NCBI GenBank assembly: GCA_016490735.1 | Contig: JAEMWC010001505.1 | Span: 81,577-145,576 of the forward strand | DNA from: Pachyseris speciosa | Lineage: Eukaryota; Cnidaria; Anthozoa; Scleractinia; Pachyseridae | Reading direction: 5' to 3' | Length of the DNA stretch: 64,000 nucleotides | Part shown: positions 18,341 through 31,200 of the stretch, piece after piece | How the letters are laid out: every line of letters starts with the position of its first letter | Numbering within the stretch: the first letter of the stretch is position 1 | Made by a program: the position numbers and the translations under genes | Notes under the pieces: model-generated | Told to the model about the DNA's origin: nothing | Seen by the model: the letters and a program-made list of their open reading frames with translations, nothing else | The model's database searches: none

Positions 18341-19690
18341 CAAGTAGGAAAAGTTTGTATTGCTTCTTAAGAGGTGAATTTTTTTTTCAGGTGAAATTTT
18401 TTTATGCCCTTCCCCAATTTCCTACAGAAAAGCTGTAACCCTCCCCCTTGTATGACCCAAAAACGTTATGACCCTCCCCACGCTAAAAGATATTTCAATC
18501 CTATACACCTTTTTGATCTTGTATTTTATAAAGGGAGGGGGTGAGGGTTGATAATTTTTTTTTCACACCAAAGAATTTTCTTTATATTAGTGAATGTTAT
18601 TTACTTTTTCTTTATCAACCTACTGTTCCCTAATCTTATACCTCCCCTCCAACCCCAAAATGTTTTTTTTTTTCTGAGGGGAGGTGGGGGTTGAGAGCAA
18701 AGTCTCAACTATGTAAAATGGGGTTGGAAGGCCCGCACCTGGGCCAACACAACTCCTACTCGCATGTTTACTGCTTATGTTTAGCTTCTTGTATGTTTCC
18801 AGCAGATTTACATGATGAATTAGAGGATTTGCATGTTAGTAACTAAAAAGAGCCATGTGCTTGAATGTCGCATACTTTGTATTTGGACCTCAAAGGTCAT
18901 TTCTGGGTTATCTGGACGCTTGTTTGCTGGAACCCATGTTGTTTCTGTTTAACGACTGAGTGTGGTTTTCTCGCCCTTTGAGGCATTTTATCTCAGTTTG
19001 GTTTGGCTCATTTCAGTGCGTCCATTGACCGTACAGCCAGTCTTGATATCTTTGTAAGGATAAGGATTTTGAGCTGTGTAATAATCTTTATCTTGCAATA
19101 TTCATATTGCCAGGCCTGGCCATTCGTTTTTGCAGCAAGATGTTACATTTATATCATGGCTATTTGTCATTCGATCCTTTCATTAGCACTGTAGCTTCTA
19201 AGAGAGCTATGCAGTACGTGAAATTGATCCCTTAGCTTCGTTATGGTTGTGCTTTCTCATCATTTTGCTCCGCTCTGTAACTGCGGTTCTTAGTATTTTC
19301 CTCCTTTTGCCAATGCCAGTTTATTGGCTCTGCTTTTAGTACGCCATAAAATGTGAACCTGCTGAAAACATACAAGAAGCTAAATATAAAGGTCAAAAGA
19401 CCAAAATATAAGCAGCAAGCATGCGAGTAGGAGTCACGTAGGCCTTGCAACCCCATTTTATGGGTTTAATTCCAAATTTTCGACGATCATCACCGCCCCT
19501 TTCATATGAGAGTTCCCCCCGGGTTTAGGCACTTGAGAAAGAATGTGACTTTGACGCTTTACTTTCAATCCCAGAAAAGAACACTTTTTTGGAGCGAGGT
19601 TACTGGGTGAGAGGGCACATCACCTCCCATGGGAGAGTATTAATGATTACTATTAACAAATGTTATTTATTAAAAGTTGGAGGTCATCGT
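18341..19690. other. Non-coding interior, nothing recognised
   Basis: Several G/C-homopolymer and T-rich tracts with frames under 75 codons that look random. No TIR or RNA gene seen. Confidence 0.45.
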
Positions 19691-19699
19691 TTTCAAGTT

Positions 19700-20180
19700 T
19701 TATACTTATACTTACTTATACTTACTTATCCTCTCCCCGTCGGGGCTTTTCAGGGATAGTTTACAATGCTTCACTAGGGTGAGATCGGACGTCAGCCTGT
19801 AAAGGCGCCTCTGGCTGCCGCTATCAGTCCATATTTGATCTCACCCACCCACCCAACCCACACATGAATGTCAAAGACAGACGAAAGGTAGAGATAGACC
19901 ACAACACCGGGAACTACGTCCCCTACTCTTATCGAACAGTGTGTGGGTTCTTTAACGTCCCACAGATTATAAGGTGCAAGTGTTGTGAGACGGGACCTAC
20001 GGTTTATCGTCCTTATCCGAGAAGACTAGAAAGTCTAACCATTTGCAGATGCTATTACAAAGGCAGCACTTTTCTCCTCAATTATTTAAAGACCCTAAGT
20101 GTTGGTCCGGCCGGGGTTTGAACCCGCGACCTCCCGCACGCTAGTCCGGTGCTCTACCACTGAGCTAACCGGTCTTTGGG
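19700..20180 (-). mobile_element. tRNA-derived SINE, copy 1
   Basis: Read on the minus strand from 20,180, a tRNA-like head has an A box (TAGCTCAGTGGTAGAGCA) and a B box (GGTTCAAACCC). A central body follows (including CTTCTCGGATAAGGACGAT and GGGACGTTAAAGAACCCAC), then a 3' part ending at a TACTTATACT-type repeat near 19,700. A second copy with the same body and orientation is at 31,580-31,943, so this is a dispersed SINE family and not a functional tRNA. Confidence 0.8.
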
Positions 20181-20650
20181 GTCTTTGTTTTCAAGACACC
20201 CCAGTAGAAGGTTTTATGGAAGAAAGTGAGCAAGAACTGGATACCGATGAAAGTCTCTCTGGGGAAGATAGTGACAGCTTGACAGAGAATGAGGAGTGTG
20301 GTGACTAAACCTTAAATATTGTGATGCTCCATTGAGGGCTATAATGTGAGCTTGATTAATTTACACTTTCCCAACATTTAATATGTGTGGATTAGTTGGT
20401 CCTGACAGAAAATCTTCAAGAATGTTTAGTTGTAAGATGTTTTGTTTGATATGCAAAGACCACTTTTTATGCAATAGTTAACATACATGTAGGGTTGTTG
20501 GGTTGTTCAGGTTGATCATTATTAAAGTTTAAAATGATAACTGTACAAGGGGCTTACTTGCTTAATAATATATTGTATTTGGTTATTTGTTTTTAGTTTA
20601 AGTGAACAGCAATGTTTACAAAATATGGTACGGCCCTCCCCAAAGCCCAG
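20181..20650. other. Non-coding interval inside the long-TIR element
   Basis: No gene or repeat boundary identified. A short acidic frame (SEQELDTDESLSGEDSDSLT, 20,220-20,308) is open but has no start or splice support. Confidence 0.4.
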
Positions 20651-20821
20651 CTTAAATTTTTGGTGACCCTCCACTTTTTGGCTACATAAAATTTAATGAC
20701 CCCCCCCCCCCCCCGCTCCGTATCAATCAATGAAAGGTCTTGCTGTTACAAACTTTTAATTAAAGCTTAAGCTTAACAAAGTGAAATGGCCTTATGCTTA
20801 CGGTAGGCCAGGACCTCTAGC

Positions 20822-21106
20822 TTATCGCATGAAGTACTTGGAAGTACGGAAGAAGTTTATCACTTGCTCACAAATGCGGTCATTCTTGACATTTCCGTAT
20901 ATATTAAAGTCTCTTCTTCTTTCTAGTGGGCCCACCTCCTTCGAGATTGAAGATTCTTGTGAGCGTATATCCCTGCGTGAGTGTACATCCCTGCAGTCTG
21001 ATCCTGTAGGTATGTGCATCCGGCAAAGGTTTAAACTTGTACCAACCGAAGCACTTTTCTTCGCACCGATTTCATAAGGAATTTTACGGCTTTCGTCGGC
21101 CGCCAT
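20822..21106 (-). other. Arm-encoded ORF (right copy)
   Basis: Inverted copy of the 17,073 frame, identical over the first 66 codons apart from one residue (DIRSQE against DIHSQE). It then runs into the arm-specific 105-bp segment (YGNVKNDRICEQVINFF). Confidence 0.35.
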
Positions 21107-21654
21107 CTTTGTTTACTTAGTAACCGAGCCTAACAATGTCGGCAGTGTACGCTCCCCTCCCCTGCAAGGTGTTTTTGTCCGGTATTCAATTTTTGATTTT
21201 CATCGAAGACCAAAATTGAAATGGGGATTTTGATTTCTAGTTTCTCACACGCGAGCGGTGTGTTCTATATTCATTCAATGAGAGAAAAATCTAGAGTACG
21301 AGGGATTCAATTTTTATAACATTAGATTTTAAGAACAATGGTGGTAATTTTCGTTTTTGATATAGACGGAAAATATATCAATATAGATATAGACGGAAAA
21401 TATTATTTCATTAGAAAACGACGAAAATTAAAAACAGGTCTTGACAGTGATTTTTCTTTAATTCGACAATCAAACATATTGATTTCAATTTTGAATTTTC
21501 CTTTTTCAATTTCGTTAAAAATGGAATGAAATTAAGGTGCATGGAAATTGATTTTGATTTTCAATTTTTAATACTGGATGAAAATCAAATGGACGAAAAC
21601 CACACGGACCGTACACGCATTCTTTACCCCCGAACCCATTATTAAACGACAACA

Positions 21655-22225
21655 TTTTCGAATTACACCTTTTGCTGGTCATTACCAGAAATATACTTTC
21701 AATAACGCAGGTATCAGGTTCATTAACGTGAAAATCCATTCATCTTGACGAATCGTCATTCATTTTCGTTTTTTACAAATTCATTAACCAGTTTTGCATA
21801 TTCATAAACATTCATTGACACGTATTCTTGGATTGCACCTGACCTCACGGCGGCCATGTTGGTGGAAAAAAACAATAGCGAAAAAGTCTTTTGGGAATTT
21901 GACTCTATTATTATGCAAACCTTGAACTACAATTTTCTATTGTTTTGGCACCAACATGGCCGTCTTATCAGGTGAGTGCAATCAAAGAATAGGCAAGCAT
22001 TTGCCCTTTCGGTCATTCTACAGTGCTAGTATACAAACATAAACGTCTTCCCGTTTTTTAGTTCAATAAGCGGATAACAAACTTTCAATAATGCGAAAGG
22101 GTTTCCACACAAAATCGGGGTACGATTCGTTTCAATGAATGCATTTCGACGTCAATTAAGGTGATACCTGCGTTATTTAAAGTATATTTTCTGGTAATGA
22201 CCAGCAAAAGGTGAATGTTTTCATA
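21655..22225. mobile_element. Foldback element with a nested second foldback
   Basis: Outer arms contain CACCTTTTGCTGGTCATTAC (left) and GTAATGACCAGCAAAAGGTG (right), with homology extending about 80-100 bp inward (TATACTTTCAATAACGCAGG against the matching right arm). Inside, 21,832-21,985 is a second inverted pair (GGCGGCCATGTTGGTG and CACCAACATGGCCG, bordered by GATTGCACCTGA and its partner). No coding content. One arm recurs directly at 23,808-23,895. Confidence 0.65.
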
Positions 22226-22438
22226 AAGCGATACCACTGGGAATATTTGTGGGCGGTTATAGTGCCGACGTATCATCAGCATGCTCGCAACAGCCAGAAC
22301 TTCACTATACAATTATCTTAATGGAAAGGTTCATATTTCAAGCTTTATTCTACCCCAACTTTGTGTGAAAACCCTTTTGTGTTATCAAAATTTTATTCTC
22401 CTTATTTAACTAAGAAACTGCGTTACTGTTTGTATATT

Positions 22439-23724
22439 AGCATTATAGAGTGCCTAGCCTGCGGTGCAGGCAGACTTGTCACTGCTCAAAACCGTCTTTC
22501 TGCGCAACGGCTCCCAAAAGCTTGTTCTGCTATCCCACAGGTTTGCAGGGTTATCTGTATCCGTTTCTGATTGGCTAGATCTCTTAAGCGCTTTGTGATT
22601 GGACATTAATTTACGCAACAACGCGTACGTTGGAAAATAACCTTAAAGGCCGCAACATGCAGCAGTTTGAAAATTGAAAAAATTCTACTTCAACAGGAAA
22701 ACTCGCTTCGCATGCTTCTTGTTGTCGAAATACATTCGTGAATTTGACGTCAGGCTACGGTATATCTTTTATTTTCTAGTGCCTTCCAATCAGGATTTTC
22801 TTGTACGTTCCACGCGCTAACATTTAACCAAGGATTCGATGTCTTCGCCGGTCACTTTTCTCTCTGCACATGGTACCGGTTTAAACGGCCATTTCTCTTT
22901 CATAGTTTGTGTGCGTGTGTGCACGTTTGTGTTTGTGTGGTGTGTGCGTATTTTGCTATGTAAGCAATATTGTTATCTGTACTGTTTGCATAATGACAAT
23001 TTTCTTTTATCGACGCATCAACTGCAGTTTAGTTTTTATTTTTTCCCACCCAAATCATTCGCTCTTTCCTCGTTCAACCTTGCTTGTTTCTTCAGCACAG
23101 TTTCTACAGAGACTAGGGATGTATTTATTTTCGATCGATCGCAAAGATATATTCATACTTCGGCGATTGCGTCGAATAGACCTCGTTAGCTTGTACATTT
23201 TGTTTTTCCAATGTAGGTCATGTGATGTTCCCATGGGAATTACCTCTTGTCTTTTTATAAATTATGCGTACATATTCAAGGAAACAACACGAAAATTCAA
23301 AGAAACAGTTCTCTAGGGTGACATCACATGACCTACATTGGGAAAACAATTCATACAAGCTAAAGAGGTTTATTGTTTCCATCCCTTCGCAAGCAATACT
23401 CTCGTGACTTTTTTGTTTTACACGACAGCATAAAGTACGATAAACGTTCGAATCTCATATAGCCTTTATCATATTTTGAAGTACAAAGCAAATTTCTTTG
23501 TTTTGTATGAAAGTACAAATATATTTTTAGCATTGCGGAGTATTGCGTGATTTGTTGCGTAAGTAGATCTCCAATCACAAAGCGCGTAAGAAAAGTAGCG
23601 AATCAGAAACGGATACAGATATCTCGGCAAACCTGCGGGATATCAGAATAAGCTTTTGGGAGCCTTTGCGCAGACTGTGTATACCGGTGGTTTCCACTGT
23701 CTGCGACGCAGGCCCATAATGTAA
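22439..23724. mobile_element. TIR element with about 190-bp arms
   Basis: The left arm (22,439-22,630) and right arm (23,535-23,724) are diverged inverted copies: CTCCCAAAAGCTT, CTGTATCCGTTTCTGATT and GCGCTTTGTGATTGG in the left and their complements in the right. Inside, 23,185-23,231 and 23,316-23,362 form a further inverted pair around ATGTAGGTCATGTGATG. No transposase is recognisable. Confidence 0.6.
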
Positions 23725-23807
23725 ACGGTAGCCTAAAATAGTGTAAACGGTTGCCTATACGTGTGAATATATGTTTATAAATATGCAATTTGAACGACGA
23801 TTCGTAA

Positions 23808-23895
23808 AAAATGAATGCATTTTGACATTAATGAAGGTGATACCCACGTTACTGAAAGTATATTTTCTGGTTATTGACCAGCAAAAGGTGAAGTA
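23808..23895 (+). repeat. Solo arm of the 21.66-kb foldback family
   Basis: About 85 bp repeating, in direct orientation, the right arm of the element at 21,655-22,225 (GGTGATACC...GTATATTTTCTGGTTATTGACCAGCAAAAGGTGAA with substitutions). It ends only about 30 bp before the first ATG of the MACPF gene. Confidence 0.65.
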
Positions 23896-23924
23896 AACAA
23901 TTAAGATATGTCATCCATTTTAAG

Positions 23925-24164
23925 ATGGAACTGAACATTGAGCCTGAGAAAGGTTGGAAAACAGAGGATATGTTCGTGCCTTCTGGTGTACACATTGATT
24001 CACAATACACTGAACCAGATAAGCAAGAGGACAAAGATAGTGGAGAACAGCCATTCACCTACACCATGGGGATAGGTGGCATGATTATGAATGGATGTTA
24101 TGGAAGAAACTACACGAAAGGAGATCCGTGTTACGCTGCCAAGAGGATGACAACCAAATGCCTT
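23925..24164 (+). CDS. MACPF gene, exon 1
   Basis: Codes residues 1-80 (MELNIEPEKGWKTEDMF...AKRMTTKCL) and ends at donor CTT|GTAAGT, phase 0. It contains an acidic patch and a Gly-rich GIGGMIMNGCYGRNY segment. The ATG is the first in frame; a TTTTAAG just before it could instead be a splice acceptor, which would make this an internal exon. Confidence 0.65.
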
Positions 24165-27100
24165 GTAAGTAGACACCGAAATATTTTTCACTCTTGCCCT
24201 GATAACTTCATTCCATTTTTTACGTTTTTTTTTTCTGTTTCCCCGATATTCGATATGTTTATCTTTCTTTGTTTCTTTGTTTCTTCCTTCCTTCCTTCCT
24301 TTCGTTTTTTCTTCCTTCCTTTCTTCGCTATCAGTCTCAGGATTGAACAATGCTCGAAAGCGAACTGAAAAAGAAGGAAAACGTATACTATTCTAGGCAT
24401 GCGTAACCTTTTCTGTCTCATTCTTATTAAGGATCTTATTGATGGCGCTGCATTTATTGGAGTCGGTTTTGATGGGCGTGGTGACTACAGCCCCGAATCA
24501 CGAAAAATGAGCATTATTCAGAGGTCTTGTGCGGGAAAAGCGTCGTAAGTTTTAAATTCATTACATATAGTTTTTTGCCACTTTTTAAGAAATGATGTTA
24601 TTATGATACTCATCACGAAAGAAACACCATCAATATTGTTGAAAAACGTATTAATATCCAGAAGGTAAACTGTCGAATTAAAAGCCAGTTGATTTAATCA
24701 CGTGCGAGGACCTTTATACCGAAATTCATTAAACTGAGAAGCCTGGGAAGGGCTTTTATTGCAGCCTGAGGGGAAATACGGGGTTGAATGACTGAAACAA
24801 TGCAATCCGCAATTCAATTATATGAATTTCATATTTAAGTAACTAAACACGTGGGAGGCTGGGAGAATACGAGACAGTCATGGCATTACTTAATTTTTTT
24901 GTTGGGATCATTTGCGGTTCAGGATCATTTGCGGTCGCGGGAACATTTGCAGACCCGTACAGCCCTCATACCGGTTGGGCACCAAGTGTAAAAATATGGC
25001 CGTCAAGTGTAAAAATATTATTTACACAATAGTTTGGTGCATTTTTTGGTATTTCGTATATTGCAAATATAGTCGTTTGGTAATAATAGGGGAGCTTTAG
25101 CAACGACGACGGCCACGGCAACGAAAAAGTCTTTTGCAAACTACAAATTCTCGTTTCTGTAACTCTTTCGTGATTATTTCAATTTGTTTAGCTTGTAAAA
25201 TGCTGACGAACTATCCAGAGACTAAATTACTATAAACGGCGTTCAAGTAAGAGAAAAAAAGTTAAATTTACCGTAACGCAATCACTTTCTCGAGAAAACC
25301 CAAACGTCGACCATTTCACGTTGTTGCTTTGCAGAGGACTGTAAACACATGTACCAAAACACCCGAGCGGGGTTATATAGCTATGGCCACGGGATAGGGT
25401 ATCATTTTTGCCAATTTTGGCATAGCGTTCCCTGCGTGATCCTTTCATAGCGTGCCTATATTGTATCAGCTACAAAATACCCAGCTAAGCGAAAAAAAAA
25501 AAAAATTCATAAATGTTGTGTTTTTTCCGCGGCGGTAAGCCGTTGTTCATGTTTGTATCGTTCCCTATTAGCCTGCCGAATCCGGCTTTTGTTTCACACT
25601 TTCCGGTTTTTTCGGGTTTGGTCCTTAAATAGGGTATCGATTTTCGTTTGCTTCATCCTTAAATAGGGTCAGGGTTTTAGACCCTTCGCGGCACACACCT
25701 ATCCGAGATTTATAGGAGTACAACCCCTCCCCCCCCCCCCTGCCCACTCTGCTATTTTCTTATTGAAAACAACATATAACACAAGCTAAATAATTTTCAA
25801 CAGCGCGCAAGGTCATTAATCTTTACATAAAACTGAAGAATTTAGTTTGTAGGAGGCATCGCCTTTATACAATGTCAGCGCTCGGAAAATCTACGAAATG
25901 AAACCATAAAGCAAGTTTTCTTTGCCTTTTATTTGTGGCATATAATTCTCCCACAACCCTGCGCGTTCCACACTTTTCGAGGCATCAGAAGAATGAAAAT
26001 CCTTAAATTTAGTATTCTTTAATTTACTGGCCGCCATCTCAAAGTTATGAATCAGTATTGCTTGTTTATCTGGGCAGACACATGAATCGATGTCGGACTC
26101 CGATTAAGAAATAATCTCATAAAACAGCCACAGATTCGTCCAATGTGGCCTTACCTTCATGGTTTCGTTAGTCTGCTACGAAATAGCAACTGCACAGAAT
26201 GTGTTCCCTATTATCCCATCCAAAAGATAAGAAGTAAAACGCGCAGAGCAGATCTTTCTGATTCCAAAAAGCATCCCTTAACACGGTGCGTTTTCAATGT
26301 GAAAAGTGGCATTTTCCAGAAATACGAGATGAGACGAGATGAAGCCATTACTGAGGGAAAATGCACCTTCGAGAGGTTTGTTTTCTTTCCACTCCGGTCG
26401 CCATTTTGTTTTAAGCTATTTCAGTGGTCATTTGTATTCCCCATAACAATAGAAAGTCCGCTGTACATATGAACCGGCAAAAAAAGATCAAAAATAAGCG
26501 CGAATTTTGCAGGAATTTGCAGTAAATACAAAATTAATGCCGCATCTTACAATACCCTAGGAAGTCATTTTAACCTTAAAGAATTTATTTAGCAGAAACA
26601 TGGGCCTGCTTCTTATGCTCTCTTGATTTCCGAATAATCTGCGGTGCATAGATCATGTAGGCGCCCATAAAAGCCCTTGGTGGCCTCTTTGTTTAAACAG
26701 CCCGCCATCTTGAATACGAGCCCGCAATCCAAACCACTTGCTGTCAGGGATTTCTGGCTATGTCCATTTTCAAATCTCGGAATTGTGTGAGTCGATTTCG
26801 CTGAAATTTGGTGGATGATGGAATTACACCATGAGTGTCGTCTTATAGACGGTTCGCGATTTACGGTGAAATTGTGAGCTGCTAAATTTAGAACTGGCAA
26901 AAAGCAATATATGTGTCCGAGTTTTCTGATTGAGAGGTGCAATAAAGTAAATGGTTTAATTTCTTAGTGACAAGGGATAACCTCTTCAGTTTTTCAAGAC
27001 TCCTTGAAAGTTATTGGCTTCCATAGGAGTAAAACTGTGAAACTTAAGACTTTGATGCGTCTGACCTTCTTTGTGAAGTTTGTTTTGCAAGTTTGCTTCT

Positions 27101-28231
27101 GTCACATCACGGTATAGCATATTAAGTTTATCTCCCTGGTATATCAGTTCCTGAAGTTCTATACCATTATAAAAACTCGGACACAAACTTACAGTATTTT
27201 CCTTCTCCGAACATCGAACGAGTCCGCTAATGTATTCAAAAATGTGCAAGAACACTCCGAACACACATTAGGGCCATTTATACGGCAGAAAATAAGACGC
27301 GTCTTATGTAAGACGCGACTTAAATAAGACGCGAACTGATCGTATAAATGGTACAAAATAAGCGTTCGCGTCTTATTTAAGTCGCGTCTTACATAAGACG
27401 CGTCTTATCTTAGAACAGGGTTTTCAGCTGTTCTTATTTTGTCCGCGTCTTAATTAAGACGTGAACTTCCTCGTATAAATGGTTTCGCGTCCTAAATAAG
27501 ACGTGAACTGCAAGTGCGCTTGCATAAAAACAACAGCAACAGGAGCTTGTCTTATGATTAGATAGCGTAATTGGTTGCAAAGCTTTGCAAAAGATGGCCA
27601 GGAGAGCCAAAAGTGAATTCAGCACCTTCCTTCTTTAACTTGCCATCAGTCGCACCAATCCGTATATCGCTTTTTTCCGACTCTTCTCGGATTTCTGTTG
27701 ATTTCTTTGTATGCTACGGCGTGGTCTTCATAAGAAAAAAAATCTCTGAGAAAGTCTCTTCTTAAAATAACAGGACAGCACGCTTTTGTTTCTTGCTACA
27801 GCGCTCCATCTTGGCGGGTAAGCGAGGCTGTATCAAAAATAAGACGCGAACCACTTATACGAAATCTTCGCGTCTTATGTAGGACGCGAAGGTATAAACG
27901 GTACAGTTCGCGTCCTATTTAAGTTGCGTCTTAGATAAGACGCGTCTTATTTTCTCCCGTATAAATGACCCTATTGTATTGAATAAATTAAGAATAAATT
28001 TGGAATGTAAAAGTCTTCTCATAAATATTCCGTGCATCGTCGGCATCAGTCGCACAGTTCGTGCATCTTTTTAAATAAACACATACGTAATGAGATTAAA
28101 AACTCATGTTAATCCAAGACGCGTTGCGCGCCGCGCTGAATTTCGCACAAACGGAAAATACACAAATCACCAGTGAGCCTATTTTGCGAAAATAATCCAC
28201 GTTCACCTTGCTTCTTTCCCCTAGTATCGCT

Positions 28232-28262
<31 letters not shown>

Positions 28263-31200
28263 CGCCGTGGTTTTATTAACATCCTTTCTCTTCATTTGCG
28301 TCGATATTTTCAACAAGAGTCGCGAATAAGGAAAAGACCGTGAAGGCGGCTGGTGTTGTTCTTGAATTTCGCGTCACGCGAAATTGTTTGTTGGCAGGTT
28401 CTTGTTAAAAATCCGTTTAATTTGGGGTCAACCTGTAGAAATTTCTTGACAAACTTCTTGGAGTATTGTCTTACATTGTCAGGCTGTTGCCTCCCTGAAT
28501 TTGTTTCGTAATTACTCTTGCAAAACGTGACGTTTGTCCCGTTACTTTGTTGATACACTGTCGCTGCCAAATGACCTCTCGAAGTTGACAGCGCTTTAAC
28601 CCGAAAGGAAGATGCCCTCCATTTCAGACCTTGCTTACCGAGTATTTTTAAGCAAAAAAGGGGCCGATTTCATACTTCCGAACATGTATCTGTCGTAGCG
28701 ACTTGGCGAATATTTTGACCATGTAGTTCGATTTTCTCTGCAAATGAACCAGACACAAAGCGCTTCTTTGCATCCGATATGAGCTTCCATCGAGTCAGCT
28801 GTAGAGTCGAACGCCGTTAATTTCTCTTCGCAGGATTTCTATAATGACAAGGTAAGCCTTATGGAGCACTTACCTTATAATATATGGACTAGGAATATTC
28901 AAGGGACGTATTTAATTTTTGGAATCCTTTACCACGTCGCCTTAAGTTAGCCATAAACGCAAGCGAGACGGTCGACTTCCCTCGCTCCTCAGTCGCTGAA
29001 AGCTTTAAATGATGGACCACATATATTTGCAGCGTTTTTGGAGGAACAGTTGACTTTCCTAGGCACGAAAAGATTCAAATAAATCACAAAGATATATAAA
29101 AAATAAATCGATGCTCATTTCGTTGTTATGAGTTATTGTGATAGTCACGCCACTGGGACTTAGTGGGAGAATCTGGCAAACCAATCAGATCGCAAAAACG
29201 AACGATAGAGACGGTTGAAGACAATAACAAAAGTGCGAAAGGCCTCTTGGGTGAACATGCGCGGCTTTAAGATCGTTTATCTGGGGCACGTCCACTGCTG
29301 TTTAAATCATTTTTGCTGCCAGCTGCGCATCCGAGCCAAATTTCAAGGTTTGGTTCCACAATTCAGATCAAAGGGAGCAGAGGAGTCCTATTTGACCGTA
29401 TTTCCAGTTTACAGTTGCAGCGTGAATTGATCTTCCTGGTTAGACTCACCGTACGTAAGTGATCAGACAGCAAACAAGCAATCGTGTTACGCTGCTGTAG
29501 CTGTCAACGCTGTTGTTGAAATCCTATCCGCATACAGTGTGCTTTTCACTAGTGGTGACTAACAGTAAAGAAAGAGACAAGGGATGAAAGCGATTTCGGT
29601 CAAATTTTGAATCGCCCTTAAATCGCTAACAGTTGAATGAAAATGCTTCATTTTCAGCAAGTGGTGTGGAAATAATATTCTCTCGTCGGCCTTAAAAAGA
29701 AATAAACCAGAAAGCTAATTAAATTCAACTTTCGGGGAACGATTTTGTAAGCATTTTGGGTTCGCTTTCGCACAATGTGTACCGGAGGATACCGGTGACG
29801 GAAAAACGTCAATAGTTCTTACAAGATGCATTATGCGCAAGATCGGAAGTAATTTTAACAAGTAATTCTAACTGTTATTTGAATAATGAGCGATTTCGTT
29901 CAGGAGATTGAGCGATTCCATGTTATCGCCGCTTATAGTACCACTCGACGACTCCGTTTTCGAAACATATTTGAGATCAGTTGTTTTGATTTCAAGTAGT
30001 AACGGTTGATTTCACATCCTCTCGGCATGCGGCATGCTTGACTTCCGTTTCCGTCACCGGTATCCTCCAGTCCACTGCGAAATAGTCACGTGGTACTCAG
30101 TTTCTCTTTTTTTTACTCTCGGCACTTCGTGCCTCGTACGGAAAGCTTCGCTTTCCGGAATCGTCGCCCGACGATTGTCACGGATAGGCTTTCAACAGCA
30201 ACGTGACAGCAGCGTGACAGCAGCGTGACAGCAGCGTGACAACAGCGTAACACGATCACTTGTATGTGGTTTGATCACGTACGGTGATTCAAATCGACAA
30301 GATCGATTCGCGCTGCAATTGTACGGTGAACTTAACTGGAATTAAGGTTTAAGAGGACTCCTCTGCTCCCTGTGTTTAGGTCATCCTTTTATGATGGTGT
30401 TCTGGGTCTCTTCAAGCATGCTTAATTGGCTTAATATTTGATCCCTCTTGGATCAGGATGTCCACATTGGCTAAAATGTTATCCAGTTTACTAAGCGGCT
30501 CCTAATGTTTTTCTCAGGTTTTTTTTTTAGCTAAGTGTTAAGATATTTTTTGTTTGCCCACAATAAGGTGTTAGGCCCCGACGAAGCGATCAAACATTTC
30601 GTTCAACATTGTGTTTCAGTTTGGTACACAAAGCGTTCGGTAGCTAAATGGGAAAACAATGTTGAGCAAACAAAGGTTAAAGTGAAGCCACAGACAGCTT
30701 TTTACGTATATCTGCTAAAATTATGACGTGACGCTTCGATTAGTTTCTTTTTATCGGTTGTACAATATGCTTTGTCGACAAGGGTGGCTAAACGAAAAGA
30801 GATTTGCTCGTTACGTGAAATGATAGACATGGTAGCTTATCATAATTTTGTAAAAGCAACACAGGTGAATCACGTGCAAAAAATAAGTCATTCAAACCCT
30901 AAAAATATCATCACGCGTTCAGCCAAAATAACAGTTTTCTTAACGTTTTTAAGACACAAAAAGCGGCTAAATAGTTATAGGCTATCACCATAACGCTACT
31001 TTGTTTTTCAAGTGTATATGAAGCGCTGTAATCATTACATTCAGGCTCTCTGGTTCAAAATCTTTGCCTTCCTTTTTTTGTTTTTGTCTGTTTTTGTTAT
31101 CTCGTCGTGAAATCGCTTGTGCAAAGTGTTAAGTTCAGCAGGCTCGTAACTTTTGATTACGTCGGTAATTTCCTTCTCTGGACTTTTTCCAGACAGACAG

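Larger units (their letters stand above)
16561..21610. mobile_element. 5-kb element with long (about 0.9 kb) inverted terminal arms
   Basis: The left arm 16,561-17,440 and right arm 20,655-21,610 are inverted copies with high similarity, from the outer ends (GGTCC-R-TGTGGTTTT) to the inner T/G-rich borders (GGAGGGTCACCAAAAATT). The right arm contains about 105 bp (roughly 20,793-20,900) absent from the left. The interior holds a LINE 3' tail, a SINE and low-complexity sequence but no transposase. No clear target duplication was found. It is either a large foldback transposon or an inverted duplication. Confidence 0.7.

Noticed and set aside
20090..20180. tRNA gene at 20.1 kb
   Set aside because: The same head and body recur at 31.6-31.9 kb; dispersed SINE, not a tRNA locus.
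24000..24421. Minus-strand Lys/Glu-rich ORFs at MACPF exon 1
   Set aside because: Complement of a CTTC/TTTC-rich intron start; the plus strand has exon structure.
26143..26942. Two 109-codon ORFs in MACPF intron 2
   Set aside because: No family motif, no splice signals in phase, composition random.
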